From a virus, in the IMG/VR virus record IMGVR_UViG_3300045973_000227, positions 1 to 20,354 of that record: a DNA stretch of 20,354 nucleotides; one strand, written 5' to 3'. The position numbers were made by a program, and so were the translations under genes. Below the pieces are notes generated by a model that was not told the DNA's origin, ran no database searches, and saw nothing but the letters and a program-made list of their open reading frames with translations. Each line of letters opens with the position of its first letter. Position 1 is the first letter of the stretch. Below are positions 1 to 6,042 of this stretch, piece by piece.

Positions 1-2
1 CC

Positions 3-596
3 AAAGACTTCGATACCAATCCAGAACCTAGTGTCAATGGTGGGCTAACTGTCAAAGCTGATGGGACTTCCAAAAAGTTCCCTGACTCAGGTTGGATTTA
101 CCACCACAAATTCTTATGGGTAGCTGACGATTACACTGGGTTTGATGTTGAAGAGAGCAAGCAAAGATCACTTCAATGGTCAAGCCTTGATGGTGTTGAT
201 AAAGCTAGGATAGGGCAACGCAAGCACTGGGATGATAATGTTATCCCTAGGCTGAAGGAAAGTGAAGAATTCCCTTTGGCTGGTGAAGTTGTGTCAGGGC
301 TAACTGTTAGATCAGAAGTCCCTAATACTGGATCTATCAGAGCATCTATAACAAATTACACCACATTGAAAGGGATTAGGGAAGTTCCTATGTCAGCTTT
401 CAATGGTGAGTATGAAGTTACTTCCAGAACAAAAAAGTTGGCTGAAGAGATAGAAGAAACCAAAGAGATAAATCCATTGATTGTTGTCATTGATTCTGAT
501 GGGCCTTACATCCTTGAGGGAGCACATAGGTTCGATGCTCTTGGGATTTTAAAGGTTAAGTCATTCCCTGCTATGGTTGTGTTAGATGAAGATTAA
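3..596 (+). CDS. C-terminal part of a large phage protein with ParB/Srx-like domain (partial)
   Basis: The frame is open from the left edge to a TAA at 594-596, so this is the 3' end of a longer gene and the in-window TTG at 276 is not a real start. About 197 residues are visible. The last ~75 residues look like a ParB/sulfiredoxin-like domain: a beta-strand of the type PLIVVID, then the EGAHR motif (about 28 residues before the end), a helix, and a hydrophobic strand ending in VVLDED. In this fold the (E/D)GxHR segment forms the nucleotide-binding box of ParB CTPases and related phage enzymes. The upstream ~120 residues are charged and tryptophan-rich and I do not recognise them. Such domains often sit at the end of large multi-domain phage proteins. 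The domain call is moderate and the biochemical role is unknown. A late promoter follows directly. Confidence 0.6.
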   Translation, partial: KDFDTNPEPSVNGGLTVKADGTSKKFPDSGWIYHHKFLWVADDYTGFDVEESKQRSLQWSSLDGVDKARIGQRKHWDDNVIPRLKESEEFPLAGEVVSGLTVRSEVPNTGSIRASITNYTTLKGIREVPMSAFNGEYEVTSRTKKLAEEIEETKEINPLIVVIDSDGPYILEGAHRFDALGILKVKSFPAMVVLDED

Positions 597-601
597 GTTT
601 T

Positions 602-609
602 TATAAATA
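602..609 (+). promoter_or_regulatory. T4-type late promoter (TATAAATA)
   Basis: An exact match to the T4 late-promoter -10 box TATAAATA, six bases after the preceding stop codon. In T4 this box spans -13 to -6, which puts the start near 615, giving a leader of about 23 bases to the ATG at 638. The flanks (ATAATACAAAA) resemble those of the promoter at 2270 (ATAATATAAAA), which strengthens the call. It should drive the cluster at 638-2150. Confidence 0.75.
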
Positions 610-637
610 ATACAAAAGGGTTTTTATAAAGTGGGCG

Positions 638-757
638 ATGGATGACTCAAAACTTATAGAGAGAATACTGGGAATTTCCATTGCTATTATTGCAATGATG
701 TTTGTTTTACTCTATATGAAGATATGTAACGGTGTTTTAGACTTTAAAATATTTTAA
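638..757 (+). CDS. Small single-pass membrane protein, 39 aa
   Basis: This short frame opens with ATG GAT GAC and ends with TAA at 755-757. After a charged N-terminus (MDDSKLIERI) it has one strongly hydrophobic segment at about residues 11-27 (LGISIAIIAMMFVLLYM), then a short polar tail ending DFKIF. This is the layout of a one-helix inner membrane peptide. It lies just downstream of a late promoter and 11 bases before the next gene. The ribosome site is weak: only a G-rich stretch (GTGGG at 631-635) lies very close to the ATG. I do not recognise a family. Small late membrane proteins in phages are often lysis or superinfection-exclusion factors, but nothing here shows which. Confidence 0.55.
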   Translation: MDDSKLIERILGISIAIIAMMFVLLYMKICNGVLDFKIF

Positions 758-768
758 TCTGAGGGCAT

Positions 769-1035
769 ATGGATCTGATTGAACAAGAATTGATGTTAGA
801 ATCTGCTGATTTCAAGAAGCTCAAGAAGAATCAAGTCAACCTGACACCCGAAGAACGTGCAGTTGTGAAAGACAAAAAAGCGGAATGGTCAGATGGTCAA
901 TCTGCAGTTTGGAAGAGTGTTGATAAGAATGGGAAAGCAACATTCATAACTCATACTCATAGGTGTTATAATACCGCTCCTACAGTTGCTGGGGCTTGTG
1001 GAAGATTTCATAAATTCATTAAAGGGACGGCATAA
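769..1035 (+). CDS. Conserved-looking phage hypothetical protein, 88 aa
   Basis: Starts at ATG 769 behind a GAGGG ribosome site (761-765) with short spacing, and ends one base before the next gene. The N-terminal half is charged and helical (residues 1-40). The C-terminal half has an aromatic and histidine-rich pattern: W40, SAVWKSV, then THTHRCYNT and GRFHKFIKG. This resembles small hypothetical proteins common in large myoviruses, but no function is known to me. No signal peptide or membrane segment is visible. The HTH (His-Thr-His) cluster and one or two cysteines could bind metal, but that is speculation. Confidence 0.7.
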   Translation: MDLIEQELMLESADFKKLKKNQVNLTPEERAVVKDKKAEWSDGQSAVWKSVDKNGKATFITHTHRCYNTAPTVAGACGRFHKFIKGTA

Positions 1036-1036
1036 T

Positions 1037-1432
1037 ATGAACAAAAAAGAGATCAAGCAAAAATGGATGGCAGAGTTCGAAAAGGAATGCTCCAAGAGAG
1101 ATGATTATAAAGCTGGGCGAATCAACTGGGACACCGCTACCTATCTCTTCAACCAAGGGAAAAGCCCAGCTGAAGCTGCTAACAATTCTAAAGGATCTCT
1201 TTTCAAAGAAGATATTAGTAAGTTTGAACAATACCTAATTGAAGCTGAAAATATGGTCAAAGTCAGGGATGACAACGGAATCAACTATACAATCCCAAAG
1301 GATTTGGAAAATAAGTTTAGTGAGATTCAAGATGAGTTGATTAAAAAGATATCACCTAAACATAAAGGGTATATTGAAACCTACGATAAGTTTAGAGCTA
1401 CTTTTAAAAAATACCAAACCACTAAGGAATAG
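1037..1432 (+). CDS. Hypothetical charged helical protein, 131 aa
   Basis: I place the start at ATG 1037 (MNKKEIKQKW), immediately after the previous TAA at 1033-1035. The upstream ATG at 986 would overlap the 88-aa gene by 50 bases. AAAGGG at 1021-1026 can act as ribosome site. The protein is rich in Lys, Glu and Asp, without a signal peptide or membrane segment. The N-terminal ~45 residues (WMAEFEKECSKRDDYK, then RINWDTATYLF) and the C-terminal third look helical. A stretch near residues 82-95 (VRDDNGINYTIPKD) looks like a beta hairpin. I do not recognise a family. It is followed two bases later by the methyltransferase gene, so the two are probably translated together. Confidence 0.65.
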   Translation: MNKKEIKQKWMAEFEKECSKRDDYKAGRINWDTATYLFNQGKSPAEAANNSKGSLFKEDISKFEQYLIEAENMVKVRDDNGINYTIPKDLENKFSEIQDELIKKISPKHKGYIETYDKFRATFKKYQTTKE

Positions 1433-1434
1433 TT

Positions 1435-1971
1435 ATGAGTAAATTTGAAAAATACCTAGCTGAAATGGCAAGCCCAGAAGAACAAGCAATTGCCCAGGCA
1501 ACCTCAAGGAACATGGGTGCAGTTGGGGCAAAGGCTGTTGTACCAAAAATGGTACGTCAATATGCAACTGAAAATGACAAGATCCTTGACTTTGGTGCTG
1601 GGAAAGCTGCAGCCCATACATTAGCTCTAAGGGGTGAAGGATTTGATGTTACTGCCTATGACTTCTCCCAATCAGAGCATCACGATCCTACAGCATTGAA
1701 TCGTAAATACACAATGGTTTTTGCTTCCAATGTGTTGAATGTTCAAGGGTCTGAAGAAATGCTGATGCATGATACCCTTGGGCCAATTTCCAAAGTTCTC
1801 AAGAAGGGTGGTAGATTCATCTGTAACCTACCGTCTAGCCCTCTCAAAGGGCTGTACAATGGATTATCATACAAAGAGGCTATCGCCCTATTGGAAGAGA
1901 AACTAAGATCGGTATTTGCCAAGGTAGAACGGCTAGAAGGGTCAACTCCAATATGGTTGTGTACAAAATGA
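1435..1971 (+). CDS. Class I SAM-dependent methyltransferase with capsid-targeting-like N-terminus
   Basis: A 178-residue protein with a Rossmann methyltransferase core. Motif I is ILDFGAGKA (about residues 50-58), followed by a strand and acidic turn (VTAYDFS, about 72-78) that should hold the SAM ribose. A motif IV-like strand (MVFASNVLNV) and a post-core segment LKKGGRFICNLP complete the fold. The second glycine position of motif I is altered (GAGKA). No DPPY/NPPY or PCQ motif is present, so a DNA adenine or cytosine target cannot be assumed. The N-terminus, MSKFEKYLAEM, looks like a T4 capsid-targeting sequence with a possible prohead-protease cut after LAE. If so, the enzyme may be packaged in the head. 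The stop overlaps the next start (ATGA). Fold call is good; substrate unknown. Confidence 0.75.
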   Translation: MSKFEKYLAEMASPEEQAIAQATSRNMGAVGAKAVVPKMVRQYATENDKILDFGAGKAAAHTLALRGEGFDVTAYDFSQSEHHDPTALNRKYTMVFASNVLNVQGSEEMLMHDTLGPISKVLKKGGRFICNLPSSPLKGLYNGLSYKEAIALLEEKLRSVFAKVERLEGSTPIWLCTK

Positions 1972-2150
1972 AATGCCCAGTGTGTAACTCAAAGAAGATC
2001 TCAATAACAATGGTACCTGGGATGACAACATACCCTGTCAAGGAATGTGACAAATGCCAATGTATCTACTACACAACTGAGAACGATAAAAAAGTGATTA
2101 TGCATCAAGGTAAGATGTTAGAACTTCTACCAGAAGGAATGAAGCTTTAA
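1968..2150 (+). CDS. Small zinc-ribbon protein, 60 aa
   Basis: Start chosen at ATG 1968, which overlaps the methyltransferase stop as ATGA. The earlier in-frame ATG at 1953 would lie inside that gene. The protein opens with MKCPVCNSKK and has a second CDKCQC knuckle about 28 residues on, giving the CxxC...CxxC pair of a zinc ribbon. The rest is short and beta-rich, with the tail MLELLPEGMKL. Such small zinc ribbons in phages may bind nucleic acid or host proteins; no specific role can be read. It is the last gene before a terminator. Confidence 0.7.
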   Translation: MKCPVCNSKKISITMVPGMTTYPVKECDKCQCIYYTTENDKKVIMHQGKMLELLPEGMKL

Positions 2151-2153
2151 AAG

Positions 2154-2228
2154 ACCCTCATTATATAAGCATTGGTAAGATGTTCACCAACTTTGTCTAA
2201 TGACAATAATCACTGAGGAATAGAGGGT
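2154..2228 (+). other. Folded RNA segment downstream of the zinc-ribbon gene (three-way junction, not a tRNA)
   Basis: ACCCTC (2154-2159) pairs with GAGGGT (2223-2228). Inside lie two hairpins: TTGGT/ACCAA (2172-2176 with 2186-2190) and TTGTC/GACAA (2193-2197 with 2202-2206, loop TAAT). The segment has no reading frame of note and sits just before the terminator, so it is the 3' UTR of the preceding transcript or a processed small RNA. The 75-base span is tRNA-like in size, but there is no T-arm and the anticodon position does not fit. Confidence 0.4.
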
Positions 2229-2233
2229 GCCTC

Positions 2234-2266
2234 AAGAGGGACTAGAGAAATCTAGTCCCTCTTTTT
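2234..2266 (+). terminator. Rho-independent terminator
   Basis: A perfect 13-bp stem, AAGAGGGACTAGA (2234-2246) with TCTAGTCCCTCTT (2251-2263), closed by a GAAA tetraloop and running into a T tract (2262-2266). It ends the 602-2150 transcript just before the next late promoter. Confidence 0.92.
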
Positions 2267-2269
2267 ATG

Positions 2270-2277
2270 TATAAATA
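2270..2277 (+). promoter_or_regulatory. T4-type late promoter (TATAAATA) for the tail operon
   Basis: An exact TATAAATA four bases after the terminator T tract, with downstream ATAATATAAAA like the promoter at 602. The predicted start is near 2283, giving a leader of about 27 bases to ATG 2310 that contains AGGGGG. It is the only clear promoter for the long rightward run of membrane, tail and baseplate genes to 13682. Confidence 0.8.
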
Positions 2278-2309
2278 ATATAAAACTAACCAACATAGGG
2301 GGAATGTAT

Positions 2310-2486
2310 ATGGCAATCGAATTTAAAGAAGTCCAGATCTCTAGTAAGACTTTACTGGAAGCTCTCAACAAAAATAAACCTAATGAGATCGTTCTCATTA
2401 CAAGTGACAACAAATGCTTGTTGATCAACGGAACTGCAAAGATATTCCAAGGGATCACAGCTCAACAAGCTAGAAAATTAGTATAA
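2310..2486 (+). CDS. Hypothetical protein, 58 aa
   Basis: The ribosome site AGGGGG (2297-2302) is too close to the ATG at 2304 but well spaced for ATG 2310, so the protein should begin MAIEFKEVQIS. It has no signal peptide, no membrane segment and a single cysteine. A beta-hairpin-like middle (EIVLITSDNKCLLIN) is followed by a helical tail (ITAQQARKLV). First gene of the late tail operon, 10 bases before the next. Not recognised. Confidence 0.6.
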   Translation: MAIEFKEVQISSKTLLEALNKNKPNEIVLITSDNKCLLINGTAKIFQGITAQQARKLV

Positions 2487-2496
2487 GGAGCAACTA

Positions 2497-2898
2497 ATGA
2501 ATGAATTACAAGTACAACTAAACAATAGGTTCAAAATCGAAGCAGGGGCAGCAATCATCTTGTTGATTTTGCTTGTATTCTTATTTTATAAGTGGAACCA
2601 AGCGGCAACAGAACACGCTGAGTATGTCAAAGCCCAGAAGACCAAGGAAACCACCGACAAGATCAACCAAGGCAAAAAGGAAGTCGAAGCTAGGGAGAAA
2701 GATTTGTACCCTAAAATTGATGCCAATATTGTACTCATAAATAAAAATATCAAGAGTATCAATGAGTCTATACTGAAACTTGAGGCTAATAAACCAACGA
2801 AGGAAGAGTCCAATGCAAAATTTATTGACAAAAACATCAATGAAATTAGTAACTTTTTCACTACTAATGGGTATAGCAACACAGTCATTAGCCGTTGA
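2497..2898 (+). CDS. N-terminally anchored coiled-coil membrane protein (i-spanin-like)
   Basis: 133 residues. One membrane segment lies at about residues 17-33 (AGAAIILLILLVFLFYKW) close to the N-terminus, followed by roughly 100 residues of Lys/Glu/Asn-rich helix with coiled-coil character (residues 35-110). That is the shape of an inner-membrane spanin (Rz-like) with the coil in the periplasm. The next gene starts inside it in another frame and encodes an exported protein, as in nested or overlapping Rz/Rz1 pairs. No holin or free endolysin is next door, so a lysis role is inference. AAGGAG (2485-2490) sits well placed before the ATG. A non-lysis envelope or structural role is possible. 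Confidence 0.65.
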   Translation: MNELQVQLNNRFKIEAGAAIILLILLVFLFYKWNQAATEHAEYVKAQKTKETTDKINQGKKEVEAREKDLYPKIDANIVLINKNIKSINESILKLEANKPTKEESNAKFIDKNINEISNFFTTNGYSNTVISR

Positions 2899-3238
2899 TG
2901 GGATCTTCTTCAATGTCTCCAGTTCTAAAAAGTTAGCTGCTGACATTGATTTTTATAACAAGACGATCATTAACAACAATGCAGTAATTGTAAAGCTGAA
3001 AGATGCTAATGTCAACCTATTAGATCTTTCAAAAGAATATAAGACCAAGACAGAAGCTTTGATCCTAGACAAGGGTGTACTTTTAGCCAGAGGTGACAAC
3101 TTCGAAAAAATATTCAACACATGCTCCAAAGAGTTGAATGAGTGTATTGAAAGCAGACCATCAAGGGCTGTATGGTTTGGATCTGGGGTCATTGCCTCAC
3201 TAGTAATTGGTGTAGCCGCATTGTTAATAGCAAAATAA
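2813..3238 (+). CDS. Exported protein with signal peptide and C-terminal membrane anchor, overlapping the gene before
   Basis: I start this gene at ATG 2813, eight bases after AAGGA (2800-2804). Residues 1-28 form a signal peptide (basic start, hydrophobic LVTFSLLMGIA, cleavage likely after QSLA). A helical, Lys/Asn-rich periplasmic region follows, with two cysteines (FNTCSKELNEC) that could form a disulfide. The last ~22 residues are a membrane segment (WFGSGVIASLVIGVAALLIA). It overlaps the preceding coiled-coil gene by 86 bases in another frame. A classical o-spanin would have a lipobox cysteine, and none is present, so if this is the partner of a spanin pair it is atypical. It might instead be an unrelated envelope protein. 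Confidence 0.6.
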   Translation: MQNLLTKTSMKLVTFSLLMGIATQSLAVDGIFFNVSSSKKLAADIDFYNKTIINNNAVIVKLKDANVNLLDLSKEYKTKTEALILDKGVLLARGDNFEKIFNTCSKELNECIESRPSRAVWFGSGVIASLVIGVAALLIAK

Positions 3239-3255
3239 ATTTAATGGAGTATGTG

Positions 3256-3435
3256 ATGGCATATGAAGAGTTTCTAACTGAACACAAATCAAAGAAAACT
3301 GAGTTGAATGTTTTCTTATCAAACAAAACGATGCTTCAAGGCAAGATCACAGATTTTGACGAATCTTGTATCATCCTTGACAAATGCTTTATTCGTTGTA
3401 ATGAAATTATTTCAATTACACCACAGAAAAAGTAA
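3256..3435 (+). CDS. Hfq/Sm-like RNA-binding protein, 59 aa
   Basis: Starts at ATG 3256 behind TGGAG (3245-3249). Residues 5-42 align without gaps to the Hfq N-terminal helix and Sm1 motif: EFLTEHK to the helix, LNVFLSN to strands 1-2, MLQGKITDFDESCIIL to LQGQIESFDQFVILL. The Sm2 part is shorter, CNEIISITP in place of YKHAISTVVP. Hfq forms hexameric rings that bind small RNAs on one face and A-rich RNA on the other. The LQG and FD positions are kept, but the proximal-face YKH triad is replaced (RCNE), so RNA preference may differ. There is no disordered C-terminal tail. It lies between membrane protein genes and the tail tube genes in a late operon. The N-terminus also has an FLTE motif like capsid-targeting sequences. 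Fold call is strong; function inferred. Confidence 0.78.
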   Translation: MAYEEFLTEHKSKKTELNVFLSNKTMLQGKITDFDESCIILDKCFIRCNEIISITPQKK

Positions 3436-3438
3436 AAA

Positions 3439-3990
3439 ATGATTGGATTAAGCCTACGAGAGTTTAGAAATGCTGTTTCCGATTTGGCTAGGCCAAATAG
3501 GTTTGAGGTATTGATTACCCCACCAGCAGTCTATGACATTTATACTCCAGAGCAATTGAGTATGCTGTCATGGATCGCTGAAACTGCACAAATCCCTGCT
3601 AGGACTCAAGGGGAAGTTCCAATCAAATTTCATGGAATGGAATACAAACTCCCAGGTGACTTTGCCAAAGAGAACTTATCAATTGGCTTCCTCAATACCT
3701 ACGGCTGGGAAGGTAGAGCTTTCTTTGAACGATGGATGGATTATATACAAGAAATTGTTGGTACCAATAGAAGGGAATCAGCGTTCTCTTTATTAAACGA
3801 TTCAAAGATTAGGGTAACCCAATTAGGCAGAACACGAAATGATGAGTTGGCTAGGTATGAATTTTATGATGTATATCCTACCAACATATCAAACATCGAA
3901 TTGAACATGAGTGAATTTGATTCTGTTGAAAAATTCACTGTTGAGTTTGCATATTCATACTATGAGGCATTGGGATCTAACAATGGCTAA
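3439..3990 (+). CDS. 19: Tail tube protein, gp19 family (paralog 1)
   Basis: 183 residues, close to T4 gp19 (163). The hallmark SDLARPNRFEV lies at residues 14-24 and matches the FARPNLFQVEI segment of T4 gp19. The C-terminal strand block (YPTNISNIELN, then EKFTVEFAYSYYE) matches the family's ending (WPTNVGELQL...TFEVTLALDYWE). The protein forms the hexameric rings stacked in the inner tail tube. Of the three paralogs here it is the smallest and least decorated, so I take it as the main tube subunit. It starts three bases after the Hfq-like gene without a clear ribosome site, so it is probably coupled. It overlaps paralog 2 by eight bases. Confidence 0.88.
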   Translation: MIGLSLREFRNAVSDLARPNRFEVLITPPAVYDIYTPEQLSMLSWIAETAQIPARTQGEVPIKFHGMEYKLPGDFAKENLSIGFLNTYGWEGRAFFERWMDYIQEIVGTNRRESAFSLLNDSKIRVTQLGRTRNDELARYEFYDVYPTNISNIELNMSEFDSVEKFTVEFAYSYYEALGSNNG

Positions 3991-4681
3991 GTCACCACGA
4001 AGATTGATCACACCTCGCCATAACAAGTTTGATCCTACCAAAAGCCCATTGAATGAGTTTGGGCCTAGTGGATCTCCAGCTCAATACCCATATGACGTTA
4101 ATGCGTCTGAGATTCCATTTGACTCAACTCAGTTTCATGTAAATTATCTTAAAAATCAGTTCAGTGATCTGGCAAGACCTAACCTGTTCAAGATCGATCT
4201 GTTGCCGCCAGAATCACTAATCAATGATATGGATATGTCTGTCAATAGTCTACTAGGGGTATTGGCAAAGTCAACTAAGATCCCTAGCATGACTGCAAAG
4301 GATTATGTCTACCAAAGAGCTGGTCAGAAACTTTATATCCCTACAGGGGAGATGGAACACGGTGATGCATCCATAACATTCTACAATGATTCCGATTTTA
4401 TCCTACGATCCCTTTTCAATCGTTGGATGAGATTAGGGGTTCATAATTGGGATTATAACATTGGTGCTGTTCCTTCATTGGCTTTGGCTGGGCAAGTTAC
4501 CATTTACCATTTCGATTACAGTTTAAAGCCTACATACTCGGTTGTATTGACCAATGCATGGCCTAAGACAGTATCTGAGATAGAGCTATCACAAGATGAT
4601 GAAAACAAGGCAGAAGAGTTTACAGTTGACTTCAACTATACTTCTCAGCTGATATACAAGTCTTACAAGGACGAAGAATGA
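3983..4681 (+). CDS. Tail tube-like protein, gp19 family (paralog 2)
   Basis: Start chosen at ATG 3983 (MAKSPRRLIT), overlapping paralog 1 by eight bases. An earlier ATG at 3911 would extend the overlap unnecessarily. 232 residues: an N-terminal extension of about 50 residues rich in Pro, Ser and Asp, then the tube core with FSDLARPNLFKIDLL, and the ending NAWPKTVSEIELS...EEFTVDFNYTSQ typical of the family. The extension and larger loops suggest a ring with a special location, for example at the baseplate or head end of the tube, or surface decoration. That is inference. Its stop overlaps the next start (ATGA at 4678-4681). Confidence 0.8.
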   Translation: MAKSPRRLITPRHNKFDPTKSPLNEFGPSGSPAQYPYDVNASEIPFDSTQFHVNYLKNQFSDLARPNLFKIDLLPPESLINDMDMSVNSLLGVLAKSTKIPSMTAKDYVYQRAGQKLYIPTGEMEHGDASITFYNDSDFILRSLFNRWMRLGVHNWDYNIGAVPSLALAGQVTIYHFDYSLKPTYSVVLTNAWPKTVSEIELSQDDENKAEEFTVDFNYTSQLIYKSYKDEE

Positions 4682-5307
4682 GCGATACCACTTCATACCT
4701 ACATTGGTTAGACGTTGATTGGATTAAAGAAAATTCAACTATCAATGACAACCAAGGGTTACCATTCACTGACAGATTCGTTTGTCTGTTGAATGCCCCA
4801 GGTGGTGAGTTGAAAAAGAATGGTTGGCTTGAACTTCAAGTCATGTCAGTTGAACTTCCAAACTTTGGGATCGATCCAACTGAGCAAGAACTGAATGGGG
4901 CAAAACGATTCTATTTCAAGGGTAGATCTGACTCAGAACTTAGCATCACATTCATGGAAACCCCTGACCTGTTACTAAGACGATTCTTCTATGCTTGGTT
5001 ACAAAAAGCAATTGATATCAATGAAACCTCTGGGGTTAGAAGATCGTATATGAATGAGTATATGCCATCCCCTTCAGAGTTTATCATCTTCCCTCTGAAC
5101 TACAAAGGGACTGCCAGTTATGCCGACAGGTTTGTTAACATTTTCCCATATGACATATCAGGGATCAGTTACAACTATGGGCAAGCTGGGGAATTGTTAA
5201 AAACTACCGTCAAATTCAAGTACATGTACCATTACATGACTTCCATTAAAGATTCTAAACCATACCACATTTCAGAATCCGCTAGTGGATTTAAAGCTGC
5301 CAACTAA
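4678..5307 (+). CDS. Tail tube-like protein, gp19 family (paralog 3, divergent)
   Basis: 209 residues, starting in an ATGA overlap with paralog 2. The opening motif is changed: GLPFTDRFVCLLNAP stands where DLARPN is expected. Shared features are the middle strand and helix (SELSITFMETPDLLLRRFFYAWLQ, equivalent to the SITFYNDSDFILRSLFNRWM of paralog 2) and the ending NIFPYDISGISYNYG...LLKTTVKFKYMYHY. It is therefore a tube-fold protein, and could be a tube initiator or terminator rather than the main subunit. The last ~20 residues (Ser/Ala/Lys-rich) look disordered. Confidence 0.72.
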   Translation: MSDTTSYLHWLDVDWIKENSTINDNQGLPFTDRFVCLLNAPGGELKKNGWLELQVMSVELPNFGIDPTEQELNGAKRFYFKGRSDSELSITFMETPDLLLRRFFYAWLQKAIDINETSGVRRSYMNEYMPSPSEFIIFPLNYKGTASYADRFVNIFPYDISGISYNYGQAGELLKTTVKFKYMYHYMTSIKDSKPYHISESASGFKAAN

Positions 5308-5328
5308 ACAACGAAAAGGAGTAACACA

Positions 5329-6042
5329 ATGTCATTACCAGAAATTAAGAAAGATATCAAGTATATCACAACTAAGGTTCCATCTGGCAAATCAATTGGG
5401 GTTCGTGGGTGGAAAGTTAAGGACGAGAAAGAACTTCTCTTTGCCCTTGAGGTTGAAGAAGACTTCGACAACAACAAGATCAACCACATCATCACCATGA
5501 TTCGTGGGTGTACTGACGATGTTGGGAAGTTTGATACCCTATCGGAAAGTGATGTACTAAAGGCTGCAGTTGAGGTTAGAAAACTAGCCAAGGGTGACAC
5601 AATTGAGTATAACTATGAATGCCCTCATTGTGCCAACAAATTCTTTGATGAGGTTAACCTAACCAAGGGGCTTACTACCAAAGACTTCGATCCTAAACCG
5701 CTCAATATCAATGATCAGTTGATTGTAACTTTCAAGGATCTTGATTGGAAATCGGTTGCCAAGATTTACGAGGAAGTTGATAGTTCAGCTAAGTTTGCAT
5801 TCAAACAGATCATGCATTCAATCGATTCAATGACGATTGAGGGCAATACATACACTGAGTTTACCCCTGCCGAGGTTGAAGCTCGTATCGATGAACTTAG
5901 TTCAGATGAGTTGAAAATCATTTACAAGGGCTTTGAAGAGCGTCAATCTTCATGTGTTCTAAGTCGTAGCATTAAGTGTATCAAATGTAAGAAAGACATT
6001 GATGTTAACTTTGGGGAAATGCTAAGTTTTTTAGTTTTATAG
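5329..6042 (+). CDS. 26: gp26-like baseplate/tail assembly chaperone (zero-frame product)
   Basis: 237 residues, started by a strong AAGGAG (5315-5320) eight bases before the ATG. The pattern WKVKDEKELLFALE, then INHIITMIRGCTDD, then KAAVEVRKLAKGDTIEYNYECPHC fits the T4_baseplate family of T4 gp26, a protein needed for hub assembly and not a stable part of the virion. Two CxxC knuckles (C98/C101 and C217/C220) probably bind one zinc ion. It lies directly upstream of the tape measure gene, the place held by lambda gpG and P2 gpE chaperones. It ends with a slippery heptamer a few codons before the stop, pointing to a longer -1 product. Family call is by pattern recognition, not search. Confidence 0.75.
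   Translation: MSLPEIKKDIKYITTKVPSGKSIGVRGWKVKDEKELLFALEVEEDFDNNKINHIITMIRGCTDDVGKFDTLSESDVLKAAVEVRKLAKGDTIEYNYECPHCANKFFDEVNLTKGLTTKDFDPKPLNINDQLIVTFKDLDWKSVAKIYEEVDSSAKFAFKQIMHSIDSMTIEGNTYTEFTPAEVEARIDELSSDELKIIYKGFEERQSSCVLSRSIKCIKCKKDIDVNFGEMLSFLVL
6027..6033 (+). promoter_or_regulatory. -1 programmed frameshift slippery site (TTTTTTA)
   Basis: The heptamer T TTT TTA lies in the correct phase for tandem -1 slippage (zero-frame codons agT TTT TTA) three codons before the TAG at 6040. It is the same class as the HIV-1 gag-pol site. After slipping, the frame is open for 61 codons to a TGA at 6216, touching the tape measure ribosome site. Downstream structure is weak: only TATAC/GTATA (6069-6073 with 6080-6084) is visible. 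Confidence 0.7.

Noticed and set aside
986-1036. N-terminal extension of the 131-aa protein from ATG 986
   Set aside because: It would overlap the end of the 88-aa gene by 50 bases, while ATG 1037 sits just after that gene's stop.
2154-2228. A tRNA gene in the 75-base folded segment
   Set aside because: Size and closing stem are tRNA-like, but there is no T-arm (GTTCRA), and the central hairpin has a four-base loop instead of a seven-base anticodon loop.
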